Positions 23,601 to 35,300 of a stretch of DNA of 64,000 bases are shown one piece after another; position 1 is the stretch's first letter; the number at the start of each line of letters is the position of its first letter. The stretch spans positions 23,471,359 to 23,535,358 of the forward strand of contig JALGPY010000008.1 in NCBI GenBank assembly GCA_023055425.1, given 5' to 3'. This stretch comes from Linanthus parryae. Its lineage: Eukaryota; Streptophyta; Magnoliopsida; Ericales; Polemoniaceae. The position numbers and the translations under genes were made by a program. A model generated the notes under the pieces. It ran no database searches. It saw only the letters and a program-made list of their open reading frames with translations, and was not told where the DNA came from.

Positions 23601-23900
23601 AATGACGTGTCCGTGCTCTAGTCTATACAGCACATGACACATAATAACTCCGTATCATGTGTCATGTGTTGCATGGATTCGAGTATGGACGCATCATTTA
23701 CTCCGGAGTACCTAATAAGTAGCAGATCAGTAAACACAAAACCCATATGGGTAACTGAAAGCATTAAACCAATTATCACCTGGGTTTCTGACAGTTCCTT
23801 TAACGGAATAGCCCTTCTCGAGAAGCATTTTGACCATCCACGAGGCGATGAACCCGCCAGCGCCGGTGACGCAGATGGTTTGTTCGGAGTAGGAAGGCAT
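20601..23900 (-). CDS. CCR: Cinnamoyl-CoA reductase, copy 2 (CCR-2), five exons
   Basis: Tandem paralogue of CCR-1 in the same orientation. Exons: 23900-23780, 23543-23389, 22187-22002, 21786-21434, 20817-20601; all introns GT-AG; 1032 nt, 343 aa. Exons 1-4 have exactly the same lengths as in CCR-1 (121, 155, 186, 353). Seen: [23 protein letters not shown] across the exon 3/4 junction, and HILK. The protein differs from CCR-1 at few sites until the last exon, where it diverges after EDSA: CCR-2 runs on with a hydrophobic 18-residue tail ([15 protein letters not shown] end) while CCR-1 ends AVLIKS. Introns contain a 148-bp MITE (intron 1) and a larger insertion with a nested MITE (intron 2). 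Appears intact; same monolignol role expected, perhaps with different expression. Confidence 0.95.
20882..20933. repeat. Short perfect-loop hairpin in CCR-2 intron 4
   Basis: Arms 20882-20905 and 20910-20933 (24 bp each) pair at 22 of 24 positions around a GCAA loop. It is too short for a typical plant miRNA precursor, so it is more likely a foldback remnant. It lies in the sense intron of CCR-2. Confidence 0.6.
22266..23105. mobile_element. LTR-like insertion in CCR-2 intron 2 (host of a nested MITE)
   Basis: Alignment with CCR-1 intron 2 breaks at about 22265 and resumes near 23105, so roughly 840 bp were added here. The block has a TATA-like CTATAAAAGG (about 22581) followed by CTCTCTC, like an LTR promoter region, but I could not define its termini or target duplication. 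Its class is therefore uncertain. Confidence 0.45.
22730..22942. mobile_element. 213-bp GGGTC-rich MITE with 9-bp target duplication
   Basis: Bounded by an exact 9-bp direct repeat ACTAGATTG (22721-22729 and 22943-22951). The left end TAGGGGTGGCACTCCGGGTC and the reverse complement of the right end (GCGGTGGTAGTGCGACCC) are loosely similar. The interior is rich in GGGTCGGGT and CCCGACACG. Nested in the larger intron 2 insertion. Confidence 0.8.
23575..23722. mobile_element. 148-bp foldback MITE in CCR-2 intron 1
   Basis: Flanked by an exact 9-bp duplication CAGATCAGT (23566-23574 and 23723-23731). The two halves are inverted repeats across nearly the whole element (TATTTATTACGTACTC versus TACTTATTAGGTACTC from the other end). 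CCR-1 intron 1 has a single CAGATCAGT (about 9097-9105), an exact empty site. The 9-bp duplication suggests a Mutator-like element. Confidence 0.88.
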
Positions 23901-24023
23901 GTTGTTGGTGAAGCGACGAGGTTCTTTGGTTAGAAAATGCGGAGAAGTAGATTTGGTGAGAGTGTGATCGCAATGTGCTTGACGGAAGAGCTCTGTGAGT
24001 TCTGGAATCAACTGGTTTGCTTT

Positions 24024-24110
24024 CTATAAAACTAACAAAATAACGAAAACGAAAGGGAAACTGACGATTGTGCATGTACTACTATGACGTACCTAGCTCC
24101 ACCTACAACG
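24024..24110 (-). promoter_or_regulatory. CCR-2 core promoter (TATA; variant AC motif)
   Basis: A TATA-like TTTATAGAAA on the minus strand lies at about 24021-24030, some 125 bp before the ATG at 23900, aligned with the CCR-1 TATA box. The position matching the CCR-1 AC element reads ACCTACA (24101-24107), which departs from the AC consensus at its last base. No MITE or LINE is present. Confidence 0.55.
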
Positions 24111-24264
24111 GTTTAAATTATTGGCTCGGTTTGGATGGATAAATTTAAGGACCGATAGATTTTGAATAATGTGGTTTGGGTTTGTAGATTTGTGCAAATT
24201 GAGCCAGATGCGAGTAAATGCAATATTTTGTCGCCGAAGGACACGCGTCGAATTTCTATCCGTG

Positions 24265-24560
24265 GTTAAGACAAATAGATTAAAGAACTTGGTTGATTTT
24301 AGTCTTTGGAGTAGTTAGCTCTATTGTATAATGGACGACACGCTTACTGTTGTTCGATGTATGTATGGGAAGTTAGGATATCACAATCTCATTGTCAAAT
24401 GATTCGACATCCTTTTCAAATGACACGGATTGTTTTCTACTAGGTTTAGTTTCCGATGTAGGTGGTAGGTAATCGATAGCGAAACATATCAAACCACTAG
24501 AAATTGGATCATATACCAATACCTCAATTACAGATTTCGTACATGTTTGCACTGAATGGT
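24265..24560. repeat. CCR-2 upstream DNA matching 15.79-16.13 kb
   Basis: The CCR-2 partner of the duplicated upstream segment; it lies within 700 bp of the CCR-2 ATG, while the CCR-1 partner is more than 6 kb from its ATG. No coding content. Confidence 0.7.
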
Positions 24561-24849
24561 GGCACCAGTTTATGATATATCAAATAAGTTACTAAACTGT
24601 AGTTGGAATAAGTTCGCCAAGGGACATGTATCGGAAGTTGATATTCTTCTTTCCTAACGAAAATTTGAGAGCTATTAGTACTTTTGATATCTTAGACATC
24701 ATTCTCTCGTAGACTCGTACCTAGCTTAGCTTGGCTACTCATCTAAGTGGCACTGCTATAATAGGTTTAGTCTATAGTCAATTCTTCAAATGTGTAGTAA
24801 AGATTTCTTTTCAGCCTCCTCTCTATTCATCATGGTGACAAACTTTGCA

Positions 24850-25110
24850 AATTGGGTTGTGAATTGGATTATCATCTTTCAAATATGATCCGCGGTTGGT
24901 GGCGGCAATGGTGGTGGAGTCGGTTGCGGAAGCGGCAGTGGAGGACAGCAGTAGTGTTGGTGGTGGGTGTTGGCGGCAATGGCAGTGGTGGTGGTGGCAG
25001 CAGTGGTTTGTGGTTGCAGTCATGGCGGCGGTGGTGGTGGTGAAGAATAGCGTGGTTGCAGTAGTGGTGGTGGTGGTAGAGAAAAAACATGTTACAATAA
25101 AATAATACAC
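24850..25110. repeat. GGT/GTG-rich low-complexity tract
   Basis: Imperfect GGT/GGC trinucleotide repeats on the plus strand give spurious Gly/Val- or His/Thr-rich open frames on both strands. The right edge (CAAATGGAGCCTTAGAG) looks like the end of a MITE starting CTCTAAGGCTCCATTTG, but the left end was not found. Confidence 0.55.
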
Positions 25111-25544
25111 CTCCAAACAAATGGAGCCTTAGAGTTTTCAGTTTTTCACTACTGGGTGCGACCAAACATGAACAGAACCATTTGAAAGTCTAGAGGGAAG
25201 TCCACACAAAAAAAAAAAAAAAAAAAAAAAAATCAATTAAGGCATACAATAATTCTTAGTACTATCTAAGAAGACGCGAGAGAGGGAAGGATCGAAGAAT
25301 TTGACACAATCGAACCAATGTTCAACCGACCAACCAATTATTTACGAAATTCTAAACGGATAATTGACTCGCCAACGTCCATGACGAAACTGATGGGGTG
25401 ATTAATATCAGCCGGTTCATGACAGACCCATCCTAGCTATATGGGGAGTCATTTTCAACATTTCTAAGGCAAAGAAGACTTTGATTACTCCCAACCCAAA
25501 TTCGTCTGCCCACACAGGCTTTGCCTTCAAATGAAGTACAAAAA

Positions 25545-25675
25545 GCCTCGGGATCTAGTTGAGTTGGTCAGGAAACAGATCTAGTAAAGTGTGAGGAGAC
25601 CCGGGTTTGGTTCCCGATGAAATATCAGGTATGGGGTAACCTAGGTAGTCTAGTTTAAGTTACCTCGTCATCTAA
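25545..25675 (+). mobile_element. tRNA-derived SINE-like unit
   Basis: Box A-like ATCTAGTTGAGTTGGTCA (25553-25570) and box B-like GGGTTTGGTTCCCG (25603-25616) at tRNA-like spacing suggest a plant SINE head followed by a unique body. No clear tail or target duplication, and no clover-leaf. Confidence 0.5.
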
Positions 25676-26376
25676 AAAGAAAGTACGAGGACAACAAGGC
25701 GAAACTTTTCAATTGTCTTAAATCATATTACATGATTGGTTTACAAGGGCACCACAACCACAGCACTGACTATGCAGAGCATCACAACCACATACTTAAC
25801 ATATGATCAATGCCATAAAAAAGACTCGCGAAAAAGATACACACCACATTTGGAACTTAAATGAACACATAATTGACCAAATATTAGTTCATGAAATTCT
25901 GTAATGTAGAATGATAAGGTTTCCCAAAGACTACCACCAGAGACACCAAGTTCATAATACACAATTACTACTACTGTACAAGTCTTTTTTTTTTTTTTTT
26001 CTTTTTTGGAATATGTAATTAAGCCAAGTCTTAAAAAGGAAGTTTTTCCTACTCTCCTCGCCATCGGCTGGAGGAAATTTCTATTTTAGTTTCTTACTTT
26101 CACTTATACTGACATACTTTTACTGATATATGTTGGTACTCATCACCATCACGCAGGCAGGCTTCAGCTTCCGGTATCTATCTGGATATACTTTTAGAGG
26201 TGCTGAAAAGATGCTCCTTCACTGGTACAGAAGACGCAAAAGAAAGAATTCTGTTAGTTTCTATGTATTGCTCATTTGGTATCACAAATCTGGAATTATG
26301 ATGAAGCTATTCAGCAAAAAGTACTGATGCTTCAGACACCAACCTTTATGATAAGAGACGCGATGTTTCAAATCCT
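25676..26376. other. Intergenic, 3' of the PDS5-type gene
   Basis: No exon or RNA gene recognised. A T-run at about 25985-26006 is the only simple repeat. The 3' UTR of the minus-strand PDS5 gene should lie in its right part. Confidence 0.5.
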
Positions 26377-29300
26377 TTACAGGGACTCCGGCTCAATCTT
26401 TACGTTCCCCATTTTTTGCCTGATCAAATAACCGACTATATTAGTAACAACGTTTGCGATACATATATAACTAAATTAAATATTAGCTCTGAAGAAAGAC
26501 TTACATGTTGCTAGAAGAAGATTCAGATGGTGAAACTTTCATCTCCTGGTCCTTTTGACTAGTCTGCTGGAGAACGAAATATTGCAGAATCAATAAGAGA
26601 TGACATAGAAACCAAACAAATGTCCCCACACACACTTCAAAAGAAAATAGGTGTTTGAAACAGAACATACATTTTCAGGCGAAGGAATTCTTGGAACAAG
26701 TAACCAGCGCTCTTGGGACAGATCCAAATTTTCTTCATCTCCATCGGCATAGAGAACCTACAATAAGGCAGAGAAAAAGATAGTCTTCTTAGTGAGAGAA
26801 ATGGGTAAAAACCTGAAGGCGCCATAGCAACTTAAGCTATGATAGTCAAAAATGCAAGCTAATAGCTAAAACCATGTTTTACACATTCAGAGGGAAAAAT
26901 AACAGACAAAGCATGATACTAGATGTCCTAGATGATTGGACCTTGCAGCAAGTTGCAAATTGCCATATACACTGAAAAGAAACTATTTCACAAAGGGATG
27001 AAGGTATCTTCTCACCTTGTGTGTCCGCTTTATGGGGTCGAACGAAAAAACAGCACCTTCGTAAAACCTGTAGACGGACTCTGAGAATTAGAAGCTAACA
27101 AGTAATATCAAAAGATACTCAAATCTGTGGCATCCACCTAAAATAGAAGTAGTGAATTCAGAGTTCTCCATGAAATCTGGTAAAGATGTTAATTAAGAGT
27201 TCTCCGTGATATAAGAATGATGTTGCATAATGGTACATATAAGATCAAGAATCTCAGAGTACATACGCTTTATCTAATGGCCACCAGACTTGTATTGCGC
27301 GACCAATCAACTCTGCACCATAACTTTTCCCAGGACTAGGAAATTCAGCAACCTGGTGGGCAATACTAATAGTCATTATAATGAATACATCAAATTTATT
27401 CAAGCGGTTATGAACACACACAGATATGAACACTACCACACAGAGCAGTAGAATAATCTAAGAGCACGCAATGGAAATCTTTTCCCTTTGTCCAACTGCT
27501 GGAGATCAACACAAGTATTTTAAGTTTTGGCAGGTAAAGAAAAGATGATCAACTCTAAGGCTACAACTCGAGCAACACAATACCACCTCCCACCACGTAA
27601 CCACCACAACCAATTCTGCCACCTCCCACCACAGCCGACCACCAACAACCTCTGCCACAACACACCACCACAACAACCTCTGACGCAGCCCACACCACTT
27701 CCCTCTACCTCACCACCACCCATTACCTCGCCAATTGCCACAGCCCACAATCACCCCAGAAAACTCCAACAACTACTTACACCAGCACCTCCACCACTAT
27801 TGCCACTGTTGCACCAGAAGGCACCAACACTGCCCGCCTCATTCACCACCACTTCTGCCACCGCCCATCACTTGTGGCACTTCTAACACTGCCCAATCAT
27901 CACCACTCCGACCACTGCAGTGCAGCCGCCTCACCAACCCAACCACCACTACTTTGATAGCTACCACTACAATATCACCACCACACCAACCCAACCACCA
28001 TCACCGCCACCCAAGTCTACCGCCTCTTAATCTAATCTCAACTCTCCAAATTGATTGTGCTAACTACCAAATTAGAACACTAGGATTTCAGAATATACTG
28101 ACTTCGCCCACTTGCTAAGTTAAACACAGGCTCAATAATTTTGTTTCACCCAGCCTATGCTATATGGAATCCAAAAAACAAATTTTAAAATCGTTGTATT
28201 TGTTATCCCATCATTCTAATCCCATCATTTTAAAATACCACGTTTTTCTCGAAATTCTCCATCCAAACACACCATAAGCTGTTTCTTCTTTCTTTTCGGT
28301 AAGAATCAAGATATGTCCTACAAATCTTAAGCTGGTGAGATTTTAGGAGATGAAACCCAACAATATATGAGCTAGCTTACCCTGGGGGTCAAATCAGATA
28401 TTCTAAACCAGGTAAACCAACACAAAAATGAAGCATTTGGCAGTAGAATCACACAATTAACAAGTAGTTAACCTGGTATATGTTCATACATAAACACAAC
28501 CTTTAATATTCATGTTGCAAAGTGCAATCTCTTGTTTAAATCGCGCCTGACAAATATTGTTTAATGGAACTGTAATATAGTACGATGATGTTTGCAGTTT
28601 TCTTTCACATGCCTTCGAGCCCAAAGTAACTTTCCTCAAGATCCAACCCTTTACAACCTTGGATTCTATTGAAAACATATGGTATTGACTATTGACATGT
28701 TGGAACATATTAATACTCGTATATTGAGTTAAAATTAAGGCAATTTAAGGGTTTACACTTCACATATGACAATTAAGAAAGCTATAAAAATGTAAATTAC
28801 CAACAATACAAGACACCGTTTTCAAGCTTACATGAAAATATCAATATACATACGTAACTCATTAAACATTTCCTTCTACTGAAATTGCAAGAAATAACTG
28901 CTAACACGTGTTCCAGAAATATTAACTCATTCTAGTTCCAAAAAAAAAAATCATTCATGTCCAACCAGATATACCAGTCCTATTTGTTTGTATACCCTTG
29001 TGTTGCCCCTTTAGCAGCACTATGCAAAACTATATTGAAGAGGCACAAATCTTACGAAACTACAATTTTCATGTTGACGATTGTAAAAATTGATAACTAT
29101 GCTCGTGAGAGAGTAGTAAAAGTATACCTCGTTGTTATGCGCATTGGATTTCTGAGAAACACCACTGTTCCGCGAGCGCCTACCTAGATTTGAATTCAAA
29201 TATCTTGTTACCTGTTCGTCAATGGCATGATCCAGCAAGTCCGCTTTCTTCTTTAGCTCGCGCTTACGCTGAGTTTCATCAGAAAAAGTTTTATCCTGGG

Positions 29301-32300
29301 ATGCGGAAGCATCCCCACTCTCAGTATGAGACATCTTAGGTGAGGAAGATTGATCTTTGATTGGTTCTGATCGTCCCGACTCTTTACCTACTAAACTTGT
29401 AGAGCTACCCACTCTGCTTTCCTGATTCGTCCTGCAACCTCTCAAAATTGGGATTATATTTTCTTCAGAAAGCAAGCCATTGAACCCTCCATCTGGTTTC
29501 ATCAATGACTTAGGTTTTCTACCCCTTTTTTTCGGCTTCATGGAGTCTGAATTATCATGACCTGTCGTATTCCCGCCAGATGTACTTTTCATTTGGCAAC
29601 CCTGTTCATCTCCTAAATGGGAAGTGTTCATCATTTCAGCAGAGCCGTCATTCTTAGTTGATATGGGTATTCCATCAGAAGATAGACCAACCCCAGAAGG
29701 ACAAAAGGCATCAGGTGTAGTTTGGTCTCCAGTTACCTGTTTTATACATGCAAGTCGTCAGACTATTTCAGAAATGAGATATATTATGACAAATGGAAAG
29801 ACCCTATCAATGATAATGTGCAATCATACCAATCACCTGTATTGCTTTAAAGTTGAAACCTATTTACTCTTTCAGTTAGATCGTGGAATAAGAAACCTTT
29901 TACTCATTTACATGGGATCTTGGATAATAAGGTAAAAGGGTCGCGATTGTAAGACAGATTAATGGGACAGAGGGGAATAGGGTCCATTCAATGATGGGTA
30001 AATGACAGAAACCACCCCTGAGTTACGGGCAATTACCAGTAAACTACCCTGTGGTTTGGGAAATACCCAAAACCACCCCTCCGTCATTCCAAACTTGTAA
30101 CACACAACCCCTCCATCCAATTCCGTCCGGCATTCCATCCATACACTATTTTCTGGATATTTTTGCCCTTATCAATATTTTGATGACAGCACTGCCCCTA
30201 AAAACTTGCAGCACATTATTTTGAAAAAAAAGTTAACTCTCTTTCTATCTACATTTGAAGGCTCTCTGAATCAAATCCTAATACCCCAATCTTCACAAGC
30301 AATTCACCTGTAGAAATACCCTAAAATTGTTCAGTCCATGTTCTCCAAACAACAAATTAGAACAAACCCAAATCGGTATAAATCAAATTGAACGAAGGAG
30401 AGATACGAAAATGGGGGAAAACAAGAGTCAACAACCAAAAAGGCGCAACTGGGATAAACCTGATGGAAGAAACGGATACGAAGAGCTAAGTGCAGAAACT
30501 CAAATCGATTTAGACAAAATTGCAGAAAGCCCAGGTGCAGAAACGGAAATCAGATTGGTTGTTCGAATTTTATACAAGAAAGGCGAAACCATACCCAGTC
30601 TAGCAGAGCAACAAGTCAACAATTCCCTAAACCAAAATCAAACCCAATTACTAGAACCCACACCCAAAATGGAATAAGACCTGTGAAGCTTTATATTGTT
30701 TCCAACCAAATCGATTGAACCTGCAGCCAGAATTGAAGTGAAACAAATCCTAAGTGGCAGCTAGGGTTGAGTCGGATGCCAAGCTCAAGAAAGCTCACTA
30801 GAGCCAAGTCAATCGAGCCGAGAGAGAGAGAGAGAGAGAGAGAGATGGATGTCAAGCTTGCAAAAACGCTCTGAAGTATGATCTGCTCAGTGCTGTGACC
30901 TACAATGAAGGAAGTACGAAGAAGAAGAGCGAGAGAGGAGAGAAACCGCTGAAGATGAGGTGGCAATGGTGATGGAGTGGTATTCAAGAATCATAAAGGA
31001 GGAGGAGGAGTAGGGGAGAAAAGGGCGAGTGTGTTGGGGGTGGTTGTGGCAGCGGTGTTGGTGGTTTGCAGTGAAGCATTGGAGAAGAGGGACAAAAGAA
31101 TTGTCAAAGAGGGGGCAGGAGAAAGATGAGAGAAGAATGGGGAGAAGGGTAAATAAGATCTATCTTTCTATTTATTTTTTTAATTCGTAGTTGTTCATTT
31201 TATTAAGGAAGGTGGGTAAAGGTGAAATCGCGTGGTACAGTGGACAGTTCCAAATTTATGTGTTAAAAATATAAATACTTGTAGTTAACGGTAAGGGCAT
31301 AATTGTCATTTTCAAAAAAAATTACCAACCGTTACACAGGGATGATTTTGGGTATCATCCAAACCATAAGGTAGTTTCTTGGTAATTACCCATACCTCAA
31401 GGGTGGTTTCTGTCACTTACCCATATATTCATACAGTTTGTGGAATGAGTCGCTCGACATTTCCAGCAAAACAGAAAACTTGATTGGAAAATATAGGTCT
31501 CAGTGATTGCAACAAAAGGACATAAGGAGCAAGAGACTGCATGTGATATCATGCCTTCATTAAAAAGGACGGGGTAAAAAACCAAGGGAATTGTGTACCA
31601 CAAGAATACCAAAAGATAGCCCCTTTAGCCACACTGTGCTAAATCGTAGGACGAGGAATGAATCTTAGAATACTGGAAATTTCATATTGAGAACTGTAAA
31701 ACATTGATAACTATGCTCATATGAGAGTAGTAAAAGCATACCTCGTCGTCATGCACGTTGGATTTAGAAGTAACACCACTCTTACTGGAGCGCCCATGGC
31801 AAACATCCGCACTCTCACTATGAAACATCTTAGGTGAGGAAGATTGATCTTTGGTTGGTTCTGATCGCCCTGACTCTTTGCCTACTAAACTTGTAGAGCT
31901 ACCAACTTTCTTTTCCTGATTCTGCCTGCAACCTGTCAACTGAGGGGTTTTTCTTTCCACAGAAAGCAAACGATCCCGCCCTCCTTCTGGTTTCATCAAC
32001 GACTTAGGTTTTCTGCCCCTTTTTTTGGGCTTCATGGCATCTGAATTATCATGACCTGTCATATTCCCACCAGAGGTACTTTTCCTTTGACAACCCTGTT
32101 CATCTCCTAAATGGGAGGTTTTCTTGATTTCAACAGAGCAGTCATTCTTAGTTGATCTGGATAATCCATCCAAAGACAGACCAACCCCTCCAGGATAGAA
32201 GACATCAGGCGTAGTGTCTCCAGTTACCTGTTTTATATATACATCTCGTGAGATTATTTCAGAAATGAGATATGTCGTGACAAAATGGAAAGACCCTATC

Positions 32301-35300
32301 CATTTTAATTTTCCAGCATACCTATCATCTGTATTACGTTAAAAGTTGAAACAGTTTTACTTTTTAGTTAGATCTTGAAGTAAGAAACCTTTTTTCTCAT
32401 TTACATGGGATCTTGGAGCAAAATAATTTCACAAGATTATTCGTATTAGTGTCATGCTGAAGTCAGATTAGTTAAAATATGTACCTGATGCCCTCTCTCA
32501 ACTGAAACTTGATCACACAGTAGTTCATCTCCTAGATTGGAAGTGTTCTTCATTTCAGCAGAGCCGTTATTCTTAATTGATCTGTGCAATCCATCCAAAG
32601 ATAGACCAACCCCTCCAGGAGAAAATACATCAGGCGTAGTGTCTCCAGTTACCTGTTTTGTATGTGCAAGTCGTCAGACTATCATGACAAATAGAAAGAC
32701 CCTATCAATGCTAATTATACCAATCATCTGTATTGCTTTAAAGTTGAAGCTTATTTACTTTTTCATATAGATTGTGGAATAAGAAACACTTTAGTCATTT
32801 ACACGGGATCTTGGATAATAAGGTAAGAGGGTCGCCATTGTAAGACAGATTAATGGGACAGAGGGAATAGGTTCCATTAAATGATTCTTACCGTTCCATT
32901 AACCTTTTTCCAATTCTTTGCAATATACTTTATATTCCAAACTAATACTGGAAAACACCAGTTTGTGGAATGCGTCTCCCGATATTTCAGCAAAACAGAA
33001 AACTTGATTGGAAAATATAGGTCTCAGTGATTGCAAGGAAAAGATATAAGGAGCAAGATACCGCATGTAATATCATGCATTCATAAAACCAGAAAAGGGG
33101 TAAAAAAAACGAGGGAATTTTGTACCACAGGAATAGCAAAGATAGTCCCTTAAGCCTCACCGTGCTAAATCATTTGAAGAGGCATCAATCTTTGAGATAC
33201 GGTAAAAACATTTATAATTATGCTCGTGAGAGAATAGTAAAAACATACCTCGCCGTCGTGCACATTGGATTTAGAGGTAACACCACTTTTCCTGGAGCGC
33301 TTATTTGAATTTTCTTTCAAATATCTTGCTACCTCTTCGTCACTGGCACGATCTATCAAGTCTGTTCTCTTCTTTTGCCGGTGCGTACGCTGAGTTCCAT
33401 CAGAAAAGGTTTGATTTTGGGATGGGCAAGCATCCGCACTCTCACTATGAAACATCTTTAGTGAGGAAGATTGATCTTTGGTTGGTTCTGATCGCCCTGA
33501 CTCTTTGCCTACTGCACTTGTAGAGCTGCCAACTTTCTTTTCCTGATTCTGCCCGCAACCTGTCAATTGAGGGGTTTTTCTTTCCTCAGAAAGAAAATGA
33601 TCACACCCTCCTTCTGGTTTCATCAACGACTTGGGTTTTCTGCCCCTTTTTTTGGGCTTCATGGCGTCTGAATGATCATGACCTGTCGTATTCCCAGCAG
33701 AGGTGCTTTTCCTTTGACAACTCTGTTCATCGCCTAAATGGGAGGTGTTATTCAATTCAGCAGAGCCATCATTCTTAATTGAACTGGGTAATCCATCCAA
33801 AGATGGACCAACTGCGACAGGAAAAAAGACATCGGGTGTAGTGTCTCCAGATACCTGTTTTAAATATACAAGTCGTCAGACTATTTCCGAAATGAGATGC
33901 CGTGACAAATGAAAGGACCCTATCAATGCTAATGTGCAATCATACCAATCATATGTATTGCTTTAAAGTTGAAACCTAAATACTTTTTCAGTGTGTGGAA
34001 TGCGTCTCAAGATATTTTCAGCAAAACAGAAAACTTGATTGGATAATATAGGTCTCAGTCATTGCAAGGAAGGGATATAAGGAGCAAGAGATTGCATGTT
34101 ATATCATGCATTCATTAGATCAGAAAGGAGGTAAGAAGACGAGGGAATTGTGTGCCGCAAGAATGGCAAAAGATAGCCCTTGTAGCCACTCTGTGCTAAA
34201 TCGTATTGAAGAGGCATGAATATTATGATACTGCAATTTTCATACTGACTACTGTAGAACATTGATAACTATGCTCGTGAGGGAGTTATAAAAGCATACC
34301 ACGTCGTCACGCACATTGGATTTAGAAGCAAAGCCACTCCTACCGGAGCGCCTACGTGAATTTGCTTTCAAATATCTTGTAACCTCTTCGTCACTGGCGC
34401 AATCCCTCAAGTCCGTTCTCTTCTTTAGCTGGCGCTTACGCTGAGTTCCATCAGAAATTTTTTGATCCTTGGATGGGCAAGCATCCGCACTCTCACTATG
34501 AGACATCTTAGGTGAGGAAGATTGATCTTTGGTTTGTTCTGATCGCCCTGACTCTTTACCTTTCTCTTCCTGATTCTGACTGCAACCTATCAATTGTGGG
34601 GTTTTTCTTTCCTGAGAAAGCAAACGACTGCACTCTCCTTCTGGTTCCATCAACGACTTAGGTTTTCTACCCCTTCTTTTGGGCTTCACTGCGTCTGAAT
34701 TATCTTGACCTGTCATATTCCCACCAGAGGTACTTTTCATTTGACAACCCTGTTCATCTCCTAAATGGGAGGTGCTCTTCATTTCAGCCGAGCAGTCATT
34801 CTTAGTTGATGTGGGTTTTCCATCCAAAGATGGACCAACCCCTGCAGGACAAAGGGCATCAGGTGTAGTGTCTCCAGTTACCTGTTTCATGTATACAAGT
34901 CGTCAGACTATTTCCGAAATGAGATGTCATGACAAATGGAAAGACCCTTTGAATGCTAATGTGCGATCATACCAATCATCTGTATTGCTTTAAAGATGAA
35001 ACCTGTTTACCTTTTCAGTTAGATCGTAGTTATAAGAAACCTTTTACTCATTTGCATGGGATCTTGGATAAGAAGGTAAATGGGTCGCCATTGTAAGACA
35101 GATTAATGGGACAGAGGGGAATGGGGTCCAATAAATAATTCATACATTTCCATTCACCTTTTGTGGCATACGACTTGAGATATTTCCAGCAAAACAGAGA
35201 ACTTTATTGGAAAATATAGGTCTCGGTGATAGCAAGAAAAGGATATGTGGAGCAAGAGACTGCATGTAATATCACACATTCATTTAACCAGATAGGGGGT

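Noticed and set aside
24852..25165. Gly/Trp/Val- and His-rich frames
   Set aside because: They translate a GGT/GGC low-complexity tract in every frame and lack ATG-supported, spliced structure.
27580..28010. Possible CRISPR-like regular repeat
   Set aside because: The repeats are irregular trinucleotide low complexity in a plant genome; no spacer pattern exists.
27527..28118. Pro/His/Thr-rich frames in the PDS5 intron
   Set aside because: They come from CCACCA repeats inside a likely non-autonomous element.
28484..28708. Possible extra PDS5 exon between the AT-hook block and the Tudor exons
   Set aside because: The frame has no clear in-phase splice sites, and the phase 0 junction from 29128 to 27352 already joins cleanly.
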